From NCBI GenBank assembly GCA_030295235.1, contig AP026157.1, positions 186,001 through 250,000 of the forward strand: a stretch of DNA of 64,000 nt. Reading direction: 5' to 3'. The notes below the pieces were generated by a model that had not been told where the DNA came from, did not search any database, and was given only the letters and a program-made list of their open reading frames with translations. The first letter of the stretch is position 1. Each line of letters begins with the position of its first letter. Source of the stretch: Fistulifera solaris (taxonomy: Eukaryota > Bacillariophyta > Bacillariophyceae > Naviculales > Stauroneidaceae). Positions 22,177-34,156 of the stretch are shown piece by piece. The position numbers and the translations under genes are program-made.

Positions 22177-24389
22177 TTTGTTCTGTTTTTTCTTTTTCTT
22201 TTTTAATCAACGGGAATATGCGTTCCTTATCAGCTTCAACAAGTAAAGGCAAGTCGTATGGTAATCGCTTCAAGTTCAAATGCTTTTTATGCTGTACACG
22301 TTATCAACAGGGCGTAGGGCTGCATGCTGCATCGTTTTCAGCCGCGCAGCAAAATTTGAAAGAGGTGGTACGAAGGACGAAGGACAAACAATTTTCGCAA
22401 AAGAGAAAAGAGGTGCGAGGAGCGACGAAAGGACGAAGTTTTCGCTAGAAAGGGAAACACGGGAGAAAGGAGTGTGTTGTGAAAAGGTACAGGCGGCATC
22501 ATGCAATCCAATCCAATTTCAAACTTACAACAACAGCAATGAACAAAACGGTGAAAGATTAATCGAACTAAATAGTTACGGGGTCATTCAATGATGGGTG
22601 ATGTGGCTAAAAGCTGGCGGGACTGCATCAGAGGTCAGTCGAATGTCACAGCGTGTTACCACAACACGGTCTCTCCTATAGTGAACGCAAGAAGGAAAAA
22701 GGGACTCTCTCGGGCCTTTTCTCGTTCAATTTTCAATTTTTCACAATGGTACCGCGTGGTACTCGAAGGTATCCTCAACGTTGTCCCTACCTCGAGACTA
22801 GCCAAGGGAGAGAAATATACCGCGGGGTCCACCGCGGGAGTGTAGGCATACCTGTAACAAAAATGCAGATCTAGCGATTACAATCCCTTGTAAACCAAGC
22901 TCGACGATCCAGTAAATCCAGATCCAGGGTTTCCCTCGAGGAATTGGCCAGCAGATAGGGATCAAGTTCGAAAATTGTGTCTGATCCAAGGTCATATTGT
23001 CCCTGAATGAATCTCAGATGCTAGTGCCGTAAGCTCCGAGAGTTTAGGGCCCGCTTCTGAATATGGAAATCCTGGTAAGCCATAGCTGCCGGGGAATGTC
23101 GACCAAAGCCATCGCGATTTTACTGCTTCAAATGCTGATGGTTCGTTTTGAAGATGCTGCAAAAAGAAGCAATGTTGGTGGTCGAGTAAGAGTGACGGAA
23201 AGCCGTCTCGTCAGGTATTGTGCCAGTTGATACCTCCCTGAGAGGTGATACCCCTGGTAAATCGAAGGTCGTGGAAAAGACGTGGAAGTGCGTCTAACGG
23301 CAATGGAAGGAAGGCGACTAGCTATGTTCCCAAAGCCGGAAGTGTGCCATGGAAATCCAACACATATTCGAAATTCGTTACAGCACTCTCAAATGCGTCG
23401 CGCATCCGGGATTCGGGACACTGTACGGAGAGTAAAACGACCAAATCATCTACATGACAATATAATCAAAACTTGAAACAGAAAATCATCCGCGACTTAA
23501 AATGATTTTCATATATTTAGCTGACAATCCTACGGGATTTTTTTTTGTGAATCATTGACAATTTAACGATACGAAGTCAACGATTCCCGTCCGCGATCTA
23601 CTGTTTCATCTTGATGCTTTGGAGTAGAGTTTTGAAAAGCTCTTAATACTGTTATAAGGAGAGTAAAATTGTTACAACAGGGTCCGCGGACAACCGTTCA
23701 CATTACAATGGAGTGAATCAAATTCCGTATGCAAAGAACGCGTTTCCAAAAGCTAGCCTAGGTAAGTGAAATGGTGAGGTACCGCTTTGAAAGATATAAG
23801 CATTAAAGTAAACTTTGGCTTTTACCATCAGCAGCGAATGCTTCGTGACACAAATTGAAATTCGAACGGTATCATTATTTGCTTGCGAAAACGGTTTTAT
23901 GGAGTACTTCTTATCCCAGAAAGTCCTGTTTAAAATCCTTTCTGATGAATTCTAGCCATAAACGTCTGTAAACGAGTTTGCGTTATGCTTGGCTCTGTCA
24001 CCTGTAAATACAATTGTATAACGATTGAGCTAATCAGTCTAGCCAGAGTCATGAACGATCAACGATTCACGATTGCATTGGGAAAACATTATAAAAACAG
24101 ACATCTAGCAAGTACCCTTTTTCAACAATCAAGCGTTAATGACAAGTAAATACATTTTCAATATCAATTAATTACTGTCAAATGGATCAAACAAAAGCTG
24201 GTGACATAAAGATCCATCATCTACTGGCAATATTTTGTTATAGCACTGTCCTGTTTCATTTTACAACAAAAACAATTACAGGGCGTTAGAGCAATGAAGT
24301 TGTTGGTAAGGCAATATAATGTTGTCATGATCATGTCGTCATCGGCTAGTCAGGGTTGGGGATGCTTTAATTGCTAAAGTCTTCTTTTG

Positions 24390-24700
24390 AGCAAGATGTT
24401 GCTCATCCTTCTATAGACCAGTAGAGTTGGTCGTTATTCATATGTTATATTGAGTTAAATAGCTAACTTCATGGTCCTGCAGTTAGGGCAATGAATAAGT
24501 GGGTTAAGCAAGAAAATGATTTATGATCAGGCCGTAGTCGTCTCATGAACAAGCTGTTGCCCAGCCTTCTGTGGACGAGTGGAGTTGGTCGTTATTGTCT
24601 TAGCGCTTCTGATATACGCGAATTCATAGTCGAAAATAAGCCACCGCTGAGTCAATTGCATTGTGATAGCCGAGCATAGTGATGGAAGATTGTGCGATTT
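24390..24700. repeat. Diverged direct duplication
   Basis: A segment with GTTGCTCATCCTTCTATAGA, a short gap, then GAGTTGGTCGTTATT (about 24397-24444) recurs in changed form as GTTGCCCAGCCTTCTGTGGA and GAGTTGGTCGTTATT (about 24550-24598). The offset is about 154 bases. It looks like an old, eroded tandem duplication. Origin unknown. Confidence 0.5.
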
Positions 24701-25230
24701 GCCTAGCAAAAGAAACGGTTACCCTGATGCTGAACGTTAAACGGGGAATTTCAACGAAATTCCTTACTCGTCATAAAAACAAGAATGAAGAAACGATGTG
24801 CTTATGTTCATATATAGGCTTAAGAAGAGTTAAGTTAATCTACATGTTTTAGTGAAACGTTTATATCAATCATAGAGTGGTTGGGCAATGATCAAGTGGT
24901 CTGTCAATGTACTTGCAGAATCAGTTTCGTTCCCGACCATGGCCGGCTAGTACGGGTGATTAGTCTTAATTTCTCAATGTCCGAATCACTGTTTGGCATC
25001 TTTTGTTTCAAAGATTTCGATTCCGATCTGGCACTTTGCCGAGCAAGTTCTGAAGCTGGAAAGTTTAGAATCCGATTCCAATGAGGGGTTAACTGTCTTG
25101 GCATTCCTTGATTTCGATTGCAACGAAGCATACTGACCTTACCGACCGGACCAGAGAAAAAACTCATGCGCTCTCTGAATGAGCCCACAAATCTCTGAGT
25201 ATGGCTTGTTCTACTTTCACTGAAGTTTCC

Positions 25231-25600
25231 TTGTTTCGATGCTGAAATAGCTTGCTGTCCCATTGTTCGGTGAACGAAGAATTTTGCAATCGTGTTTTAA
25301 TAATGATTTTTCATAGCTTCGTGCTGATTGTTGTCCTGGTTTGATTACGGATTTAAGTACCGGTACCTGTAGTGAGGGTCGATTGTGGCAATTGATGCGT
25401 ACCGTGCAAATCAAGTTGTCTCGATGCTGAAATAGCTTGCTTTCCCATTCTTCCGTGAACGAAGAATTTTGCATTGTGTTCCAATAATGATGCTTCATAG
25501 CTTTGTGCTGATTGTTGTCCTGGTTTGATAACGGATTAAGTACCGGTACCTGTAGTGAGGGTCGATTGTGAAAATTGATGCCTACCGTGCAAATCAAAGT
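25231..25600. repeat. Tandem direct repeat, two copies of about 185 bp
   Basis: Copy 1 is about 25231-25415 and copy 2 about 25416-25600. Both run from TCGATGCTGAAATAGCTTGC through GTGCTGATTGTTGTCCTGG, AAGTACCGGTACCTGTAG and GTGAGGGTCGATTGTG to CCGTGCAAATCAA. They differ by scattered substitutions and a few single-base gaps. Each copy carries one GTACCGGTAC palindrome. No coding potential is evident. Confidence 0.85.
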
Positions 25601-25866
25601 GGGTCATAGTTGCTGATCATACGAAAAGTTTGGCTAATGGGAGGCTTTGTATTGTTGCGGTTTGGAGAGTCAGTTTTTTCTCCAGGTATAATCAAAGTGG
25701 TGTCAAAATGCATCCGCATTTTTAGGAAAATGAGGAAATTTAAGTCTAAATGTTGATGTTTTGTTAAGTGGGTTATAGTTGCTGATCATACGAAAAGTTT
25801 GGCTCATGGGAGGCTTTGTATTGTTGCGGGTTTGGAGAGTCAGTTTTTCTCCAGGTATGATAAAAG
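25599..25866. repeat. Second direct repeat, about 95-bp units 169 bp apart
   Basis: The unit starts GTGGGT(C/T)ATAGTTGCTGATC, continues through ATACGAAAAGTTTGGCT and GGGAGGCTTTGTATTGTTGC, and ends GTCAGTTTTT with TCTCCAGGTAT. It occurs at about 25599-25690 and 25768-25858. It begins right where the 185-bp repeat ends, so the region has duplicated more than once. Confidence 0.8.
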
Positions 25867-26295
25867 AGTGTTCTAGCGTGTGTTTTTCGCGAAAATAAAG
25901 ACTCGCTACCCGGGAAAAAAATAAAAATATAAGTACTATAGCAATGAGCAAGCGGGAAGGGCAGAGTGGCCTCTGCCGGGGTTACAGACTTCGGTCACCC
26001 CTAAGGTTCTGCATGCCTCTGCTCTTCCTGGTTCCCGTTAACCAACCTGGTATGATCCATCCATCACGTCCCCTTGAATTTGGTCGTTTTCCTAGCCTGT
26101 CGACTGCCAGAGGAAAGGTGATTCATGATTCACGACTCACGACTAACTACTCAGGACTTGTCGTTGATAATCGCGATGACCCGATGCGCGCTTTTTTTTC
26201 TTTTCTTTCACAATGACCATGGGGAGATAGGACAACCAATGCGAAAGAAAGCTTCCTTCTGCATTTTTCTTTGCTGTCTCTAAAAAGTGAAAAAC

Positions 26296-27130
26296 ATGCT
26301 GAAACGACCAAGCTCCGATTGTGACAGTATTGAAGATATTGAGCTGCAATCGCTCACGGTAAGTTGCACGTCCAGCGTTTATGTTTTTGCCTCCCGATGA
26401 CGAGACGAAAAGATAAACTAGTTCAGAGATTTCGAGTATTTCTTGTACAGTGAAAACAAACATTGCTAATCTTCTATCCGACGGGAAACTTCTCGAAAGT
26501 GGTGGGATGCAGAATGTGCCGAACAGAACACCCTCACAGCCGTTCTTTTTCCGTAACTTTCAACAGTCGTCGAGTGCTACACTCAGCACGACCAATACTA
26601 ACAAAAAGCCGCAGTTTCGAGACAGTTTATGGAGCTGCTGTAATGCAGGCCCGTTTCACCCCAGCTTGTGGCTTTCTTGTTGCTGCCCGGCGCTTGCCGC
26701 GGCTCAGTTCGTACATCGCGTCAAGTGGATCAAAGTATCATCACCGAATTTCTTTCGGCGTATGGCGGTTGTGTGTGGATTATATGCACTCGTTCGACTG
26801 CTATGTCTACTAGCAGTAGCGTTGACGGATCCGAATCTAGACAAGCATTTTCATGACAAGACAGATTTCATCGAACCCGGCTGGATTTATCACATCGCAG
26901 CGCATTTAGACTCGGCTCTGGCCTACGTAATGTGGATTTTAACTGGTCTCTGGTTATGGCGGCTGCGATGGAGAACTAGACAGCAGGATCGAATTTCGGG
27001 TCATTGCAGCGAGGACATGTGTTGTAGTTTTGCCTGTCCCGGACTTGTAGCTTCGCAGCTATTGCGCCACACGGCAGATTACGGCCAAGTTTCGGGTAGG
27101 TGTTGCACGAGAACAGGCTTGGACGTTTAG
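26296..27130 (+). CDS. PLAC8-type Cys-rich membrane protein
   Basis: Proposed exons: 26296-26358 (21 codons, ending at ACG before GTAAGT) and 26513-27130, with a 154-nt intron ending GATGCAG, phase 0, giving 226 aa. The exon-2 frame is solid; the first exon and acceptor are inferred, because the sharper acceptor at 26448-26449 would put a stop in frame. Exon 2 has FRDSLWSCC, a SCCCPALAAAQ segment, a hydrophobic span (about VCGLYALVRLLCLLAVALT), a second span with YVMWILTGLWLWRLRW, and DMCCSFACPGLVASQ near the end. This two-part Cys pattern (CCC-P and CP-xx-ASQ) is what PLAC8 proteins show; that family includes plant cell-number regulators and cadmium-resistance proteins. It is probably membrane-associated. 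Its ion or size-control role cannot be told from sequence. Confidence 0.7.
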
Positions 27131-28713
27131 TTTCTCCACAAATAGGATAGGCAACTTAAAAGTAAGTGAAGCAAACTCGATGGCGAAACACTCGACGCGT
27201 CCACGATTTCTATTATATGGTACCAATTTACAAGCTAGCTAGACTTCTTAACTGGCTAGTCTGTTCCCGTGTTAGTTGCTGTTTGAACCAAATTGACTAC
27301 GGAGTGTCTAAAGTTTGGGTTGTACCAGGTACAGCTACAATAGACAACAGAGACGTTAAACCAAAATGTTGAGAGCTCGGGACTGAGTTCTGAGTGACGA
27401 ATTTCCCGTCCGCCACACCGTGTTTTTAAAAAGTGCGAGCCACACAACACAAAAAGAAATAACACAGCAAAATACGAGCATGATAATTGCGCGAGTGGCT
27501 TATTGATGCTTGTAATAACAGGAAAGAGGCAAATAGGTCTTGAAAGGGAAATAGGATGTAGTTTGTTACAAAGTGACGGCTTGTGATGGGTGTGCTGTCA
27601 GAGAAAGCAGCACTATCATCATTACGGTATGTCTGATCACTGCCTTGATATCGCGGGATGATTTGAAGGAAAAAGTCCATGAACGAATGTCGATGAATGC
27701 CAAAAACAACAGAGCATTGGGTTCTGAACAGTTTTTTTGATGACAAGACGATGTACCAGTCGTCTTAAAAAACAATTGAGGAGACATTTTGGTTCAAAGG
27801 ACAGTCGTCGAACGCAAAAAAGGACAAGGACGATTTTACCGAATCATAGGAAGTGCCGTCTGAGAACGATTTTCAACAATGTTGCACAGACAACGGCTGT
27901 GCTCGGCTGGTGAATCTTGCTGTGGTTGCTTTCTCCAAAATGGATAATTCTTGCTAAAATAGCCGAAGAAGCAGCTAAGAGGATTTGTTGGTTGGGATGT
28001 CAGTCGGTGTACTGTTTTGTTGGATGTGTGCTGCTACACTCGGAAATAACAACAGAGTCTGTGTCGTTCGTTTTTCAGTCGATTTCCTCAGTTCGCTTCT
28101 CACGAAGATATTCTCACACTTTTAGCTCATTTTTACTGCAACAGCATTTTCGAGTAGGATGCTACTACTAAAAAACAAGCGAAGTAGCCCCAAAGACGGC
28201 TTTCCGTCGCATTCAACTTCAATCAACTGGACCAGCATATCTGTAACGGATGCATGCATAATTCATACACGCAGATCATTTGTCAGTCACCTATCATGCT
28301 TTTTGCTTTGTTTCCGAAAGCGAGTTATGTCCCGTTGTTGTAAGGTTGTTAAACCCGCAATAGTCACACTAGATGACCTTCGTTTGTTATTCAAGCAACA
28401 AGTCGTAGAAACTAGAATGAACTGTCGCTAAAAGCTTTACACCGTACTATTATTTACGCTGCACCTAAGATTGCACGTCTGTCCGGCAATACAGGCGGAG
28501 TTATCGCATTACTGGTATCGCCGAAACAGGGTTAGGGTCTATTTTTGCAGATAAGACTTTCGGTACCGTTTATGTATCAACGGAAAGGAATTGGTGCGCG
28601 CTCGTCATGATGAGCGATACAAATGAAAAATAAATGAAAAACTCCTCGCATTCTTTCCAAATTCCTACTCCGCATTGTTGCTGCTGCAATGGGATGTACC
28701 GGTAAAACGAAGA
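27131..28713. other. Gene-poor stretch, 1.58 kb
   Basis: 3' region of the PLAC8-type gene and promoter of the coiled-coil gene. Several open frames of 60-106 codons occur on both strands, but none has a domain, a signal peptide or splice joins that I can support. No RNA gene seen. Confidence 0.4.
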
Positions 28714-31604
28714 ATGACAGTAGAAATGGAATCGAGGGATGCAAATAAGAACTCCCCGGCTGGATCTTCCAACCTTGAGACATCGTATTCATCTGATGGA
28801 TCTCCATCGTCGCGCCGAGCCGTTCGGTTCGAGAATGTGCAGGAGGAGTCCGAGAGTGTCGTCCGCCGAGAGAAGGGGTTCTCACCAACGGAAACGGATC
28901 ATCACGCAGCCTACTTAAAGACACTCCGTGAGTTAAGCACCGAGAAGCAGAAAAGGAGACGTAAAGAGAAGAACATGCTGAAACTGGCCCAAGAGCTAGG
29001 CAACCGGACCGAACAAGTCGCTGAGAGCGAAAAACAAATAAAGGCGTTGAAATTGGAAATCGACCTTTTGAAAAATAAGTTATTTGAAGCAACGAACGAG
29101 AAAAGTGAAGAAAGAGATGAAACAGGAAACGCGGATTGCAATGAACGCCAGTCAACGCAAACGGAGTTGTCACGGTTGGAGAAGGAGCTTCACGAAAAAA
29201 CCAAAGAACTAACGATATTGCAGCACGATTTAGCTGAACGATCTAAATCACTCGAAATGCAACAGTCGGAACTTTCAAAAAAGACTGAAGCATTGCGGGT
29301 CACGGAAGCGGAGCTCGTGCGTGAACGAGGCGAAGTGGTCAAGTTACGTCAGCATCTTGAAGAGTTGAAGGGGGAATGTGCAAACCATGCCCAGGAGCGA
29401 AGCGATGCCATGTCCAAGATGAAATTGTTAGAGACAGACTTGACAGAAAAAAAGGATTTGCTAATGAATCAATCTGCGTGGGTTGAGTCGACGAATGAAG
29501 TCTCACTCCAAACTGCAAAAGCAGAAATCGAGACGCTGAATCTCACGCAGGCGTCTCTAATGAAGTCAGAAGAAACTATTACCAGCCACAACGTTCTTCT
29601 TAACAGTCTGAATGTACAGGCGGCGCAGCAAGATGAGATTATTGCTGACATGCAAGTCAACCTCAAGAAAGAAAGGGCGGAAGTTGAACGACTTTCCAAA
29701 CAAAGCATTGAGCTAGAAGACGAGAAGGCTTCTTTGCGCCACGATCTAGATGAAGCAACAAATGATCTCATGTTTCTAAAGGCGAACCTTTTGGTCAAGG
29801 AGCGGCTACTGCAGGATATGCGCGAGGAGCTTCGTTTAAAGGAATCAGAATTTACAGCTACTGCCCAAACAAGTAGGGAATCTCTTAGAGTGTTGCAGGA
29901 GCAGTGTCAGAGTAAAGATGCTAGGCTAGATGCAGCTATGGCAGAACTTGCTCATGAGCGATCTGCATTTAAAACTGTCGAGAAGCAACGACTATTGCTT
30001 GAAGACGAGTGTAAAGCCCTCCGTATCGCAAAGGATCTGTCGGTACAACAAAACGACAAGTTGAAGGACGAACTCCAAGCACTAAAGGCGTTGGCGATGG
30101 TAGAGGAGCTAAGTGAAAACCGTTTTCTCGTACGATCTATCTTAGATGATCAAACCAGTGAGTGCGTCAACGAGTCTGTTGTCAACTCTTCAGGACAAGA
30201 ACCTGAAGAAACGCCGACCGTGGAAGACGCAGCTCGTTTCGAGCTGCTGGAAGCTTCAAGACAAAGGCTACTCGACGATTGTAATTTGATAAGACTTTCG
30301 TTGACTAAGCTGGAAGATGAAGTCAAAGGACTACTCTTGGAATTCGACTCGGATAAGAAATTATTGGCTGGTTTAGAGTCAAGCATCAAGGCTCAGCACA
30401 GGGAGGCGACACTGGTTCGCGAAGAATTGATGGGGTGCAAGATCGAAGTACAGCTACCGGCCGTTAATGGCAAGCATCGTGACAACGGATTGGTTGGTAC
30501 CGAGCGGCTCATAGCGACGCTTGACAAAATTGTGAGCGGTAAGCTAGCAAATGTTGGTGCTTTATCTCAAACGATCGAGCTTGTCTCCGGCCTGAAGCAT
30601 ATGGTCGAAGGACTGCAGCACGACATGAAGGATCGCGAGAATAAGGTCACAGAGATGGAGAACGAACTGGAACTGCTCGCTTCAAAGGACGCTGTGGTTC
30701 CTGAAGGAAATTCCTTAAAAGTTGTTGCTTGCAATGCAGATCTTGAGCCAATTATCTTGAAAGAGGAAGTCCGACAATCCCTATTGTCCGCTTTCGCAAG
30801 TTTCAATTCTGTGATGGCGACGCTTTCTGAACCATCCTCTGCAAATCTGACGCGTGCTGTTGATAAGTTACAAGCCACATGCAGTGATATAAACTCCCAG
30901 ATTTTTCTTCGCCTCGAATCGAAAGTCGCGCTGGCTCTGAAGATGAAAGTCGCTAGGGACAAAGCGATGCAGGCGCTAAGACAGAATAACAAAAATATGG
31001 AAGAGACTGCAATGAACATGAAAACAAACTTAGCAACGATCAACCAGGAGCACAGGAAAAGATTGAAGAACTGAAAATCAAGATTGATCAGGAGACTCAA
31101 TTGAAGCACGACGCCAAGCGGGAGCACGATGCCGCTCTACGATCCGTCGAAAGTAAATATGCATCCACAGTCAAGAACCTTGGCAAGAAAAGTGATGAGC
31201 TGCTAACTGACTTTGAATTCCATATGCATGGGCGTATCGATAAACTGGAATCAAAACTGGACAAAAAGACAGCTCGAATTCGCACACTACAAAGATTGCT
31301 CACTCATAAAATTCATGTTCATCGTCCTGAATCGCACACGCCGTGGTTGTTTCGGTTTTCGATCCTTCTACTTATCTGTGCCTTGCCAATCTTTGTGCTG
31401 TTCGGAACTGATGACCGCCAATGGTTTTGCGCATTATTGCCACCGTGGGAGCATGATCAGTCCAACAAAGTGCAGCCGTGGCAGCAGTGGTGGAGCAGCT
31501 TCAACAAAGCGCCAACACCGTCGAGCCACCCATGGTGGAAATGGGAGAGTAATGCACATCTGGACTGGATAGAAGCTAAAATTTGCCGATCGCACAATGA
31601 CTAG
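28714..31604 (+). CDS. Long coiled-coil protein with C-terminal membrane span (golgin-like)
   Basis: ATG 28714 is the first Met of a 963-aa protein after one correction. Residues 1-70 are Ser-rich and charged. Residues about 75-860 are almost unbroken heptad-rich coiled coil full of Glu, Lys, Leu and Gln. A single membrane span (about residues 868-890, FSILLLICALPIFVLFG) is followed by about 75 residues rich in Trp and Pro. A long rod with a C-terminal anchor is the plan of golgins and some ER or nuclear-envelope tethers; the lumenal tail makes it a type II or tail-anchored-like protein. The frame breaks at the A4 run 31057-31060; one added base joins the QEHRK end to KIEELKIKIDQ. It converges on the NFACT-R gene with 49 bp between stops. 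Function as a membrane tether is inferred from shape alone. Confidence 0.8.
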
Positions 31605-31653
31605 ATGAGAAAGAAAATGAAAAAGGGATCAATACATTATTATTCGTTACAAG

Positions 31654-33101
31654 TTATAAAGAAACCCTTATTCTATACGTTAATGGCAGTCTAAAGGCCG
31701 TGTCGGCTATTTCGTTATTTCGATCAGATTGTTTGTTCCTCCTTTTTCTTTTTCCTTCTTTCTTTTGCCGTTGCTTGGCCTTTTCTATCGAATCCTTATT
31801 GCGCTTTTTTAACTTCGCCTTATCGGTTCTCCGATAGCTTGTTGCCTGACCCGAGGCATCTCTTGCTTCTTTCAGCTCGGATGGCACATCTTCCGGAAAA
31901 CCAGTGATTACCTTTAATTCTTGCCGTATCTTGACTGTCCCAAGTGGCGATCCAGCTGGTTTGAGAATATGTTTTGGTTCAGCGGCCATAATATCCACTC
32001 TTGTATCGGCCCGTCTGTGCATGTGCAAGTGAGGAAGGATTGAACACACAGACCTTGGTAGCTGAAGCAGTGAAAGAACTTACCCGTCACTGTAGAATGC
32101 GGCAAGATTGGCTGCTAACTGCCAGCATTCGTCGGTGGCAACAATCTGGGGCGAGCGCTGCAGAATTAGTACATGAGCACCAGGCGTTCCACGGGCATGT
32201 AGCCAAACATCATTCTGACGTGCTTCTTTGAAGCTCAAGTATTCATTTCCACGCCGATTTCGACCCACCAGGATGGTGCAGCCCGAATACGGTGAAATGA
32301 TTTTTCGGACATTGGAAGCCGGCGTTCCCATTTCTGGTTTTCTCATTTTGTTACTAGGATTACGAGTCTGTCGCTGCGAATTCGAGTCGTCCGTTTGCGG
32401 TGGAGAGAAATTGGTCGTCTTAGACGACCGCAGCAAACGATCCTGAACCAGCATAAACATGTTCTCATTCACTTCGTCATTGTCTGACAAGGCCGATGCA
32501 AGATCCATCTGTGCGTCTTGTAATATTTCTTGGGCACACGCTGTTTCTTGCAGGAGCGCTTGAACAACTGCAGAACCACGTTTGAGCTTACGTGCTTGTT
32601 GAAACAAAGCATCCGCTTCCGCCGCCGCCGATTCATAGGAAGGATTCAAAATCAACTCCACTTCTTGGCCATCATTCTCCCAATCCTGCACAGTCATCTT
32701 TTTGATAGAGGGAGAACTAAACAAATACAGATTATTTGTGATAAGTTGAGCCCGTGCAACTGTAGCTTCTAACGACTCGGCCTTTTCTAGTTCCGATTGC
32801 AAGGAAACGCGCTTTTTCTCTAAATTTTGAATGGTTGTTTGCACCGATGCCGTCCACCTTTGATAATCGAGAAACAAAATCGACCTATTTGAATCATCGG
32901 TATCACCAGCAGTATTATCAACCTCGCCATTCATATTATTCATATCGAGCCGATCGTCAATTTCCTCTTCCCAAAATAATCGAACAATGTTTCGGGCTGG
33001 TAGCCGATGATGATTTGTGAAAAAGGAGGCGCAACAAAGGCGGTAGCGAGGCTCGCCCAGTAGAACCACAACACAAGTGTATGGAAAGACGATGATCTCA
33101 T
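31654..33101 (-). CDS. Plastid-targeted NFACT-R (RqcH/Rqc2-like) protein lacking NFACT-N
   Basis: Exons 33101-32084 and 32014-31654; 69-nt intron GTAAGT...CAG, phase 2; 459 aa after correction. The start MRSSSFHTL begins a signal peptide with a textbook ATAF-VAPP plastid-entry motif. A coiled-coil middle part carries AQLITNNLYLF and ADALFQQARKLKRG, as in the linker of RqcH/Rqc2 proteins. The NFACT-R (DUF814) domain follows: GCTILVGRNRRGNEYLSF, then KEARQNDVWLHARGTPGAHV, ending AAFYSDGRADTRVDIMAAEP with KHILKPAGSPLGTVKI. A Lys/Arg-rich tail ends the protein. Bacterial RqcH and eukaryotic Rqc2 bind stalled large ribosomal subunits and tRNA. The NFACT-N domain expected at the front is absent. 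One frame break at T4 on the coding strand (32973-32976, add one) joins FDYF to WEEEIDDRLDM. Confidence 0.85.
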
Positions 33102-34156
33102 GATACGATAGTTTGTTGGACTGCATTCGCTTCTAGTTCGTCTGCGGCTCCTTCCTCCTTCATTTGCGTTGTGTGCGTGTGTCATCGCCGTGTGTGGTTT
33201 CCTCATTATTTTTTTGCCCAAGGGGAAATCACTGAGGGACTCGCTTCTGCAGTCACGCGAGGATCGTACATTATACGCCATACTCCAAGCTATAGAAAAA
33301 ATGACCCCTTATTATACCCAAACCGATGAGTGCCGCCAAAATGAGGCTGTAACTTGTTTGTGTACCCCGCTCGCTGCTTCGAGCTTTAGTAAAATTTTCA
33401 AAAATTTTCATCGCGACGCATCACGACAACAATGACAATGTTTGTCATTAAATATGAACGTCAAGGATGTTAAATTCTCGGTAGCCTTCACTTGAGAATA
33501 ACTAATTAAAATATGAAGAATAAGATTCTCAGGTCGGCTACCGAGAATTAAGCTTTTATAATATTCCTTATTTGCGTGAAATAAGCAGGCAAGGACGCAC
33601 ACAGCAGCAGCGCGCAGCGGGGACAATAAGCGGTCCACGTGACTGAATGAAGCGAGTCCCCCAGTGATTTCCCCTTGTTTTGCCCTTCGTCTTTTCTCGC
33701 ATGTCGCATCGCTTACCGACTGCTTCTGCTTCAGTGACGGTGACCCGTGACCGTGACCCGTGACTTCTCTTTTAGTCTTGTCTTGGCTTTTTCTCTCCGC
33801 ATTTAATTAGCCCTACTTGTTACACCTGAGTAAAGTATTTTTGGCACGTTTCAATTCCAAAGTGGTACTCAATAATTAGCAGAAGGGCTTAAGCCGTATC
33901 TTGTCACTATGTAAAGCGATTTTTTTAGACGCACTCGTTTCTGCCATAAATCTTGCCCATGTTATAAAAACTCCTACACTAAATCTGACACCCGGACCCG
34001 GCTTTTTATCGCGCACCCAAACGGAGTTTACAAAAAACAAAGAGTGCATCCGCAGTAAGCTGCAAGCAAAGGAGCAACAAGAAGCTGCAATAAGAGGAAT
34101 AAACAAAACTGTGAATGCCTTTTATTTTATTCCTTTAACTGGTAATTAAAGAAAGC
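33102..34156. other. Divergent intergenic region, 1.06 kb
   Basis: Promoter space of the NFACT-R gene (minus) and the next plus-strand gene. It contains two hairpins at 33431-33549 and a short GTGACCCGTGACC tandem near 33738-33765. An 82-codon open frame (33901-34149) was not accepted for lack of features. Confidence 0.5.
33431..33549. repeat. Two adjacent inverted repeats (hairpins)
   Basis: Hairpin 1: AATGACAA (33431-33438) pairs with TTGTCATT (33442-33449) around a 3-base loop. Hairpin 2: AATTCTCGGTAGCC (33473-33486) pairs exactly with GGCTACCGAGAATT (33536-33549), and inside it TGAGAAT (33493-33499) pairs with ATTCTCA (33525-33531). The result is an imperfect stem-loop of about 77 nt with an A/T-rich loop. 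It may be a short foldback element, a structured RNA or a precursor of small RNAs. Confidence 0.75.

Larger units (their letters stand above)
22177..26295. other. Gene-poor region, about 4.1 kb
   Basis: The RPB1 promoter lies at the left end. The rest is A/T-rich with only short open frames that have no recognisable domain. It holds diverged duplications at 24390-24700 and clear tandem repeats at 25231-25860. No transposase, reverse transcriptase or RNA gene could be recognised. It may be decayed mobile-element sequence, a regulatory block or simply intergenic. Confidence 0.45.

Noticed and set aside
22177-26295. Transposon or viral genes in the gene-poor block
   Set aside because: No reverse transcriptase, integrase, transposase or terminal repeat could be recognised; only local tandem repeats are seen.
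26450-26512. Using the sharper acceptor TTCTTGTACAG for the PLAC8-type gene
   Set aside because: Joined to the GTAAGT donor after codon 21 it places TGA in frame; the later GATGCAG keeps the frame. It remains possible if a base is missing.
33901-34149. 82-codon plus-strand open frame upstream of the disordered-protein gene
   Set aside because: No recognisable feature, and the next gene has its own good ATG at 34157.
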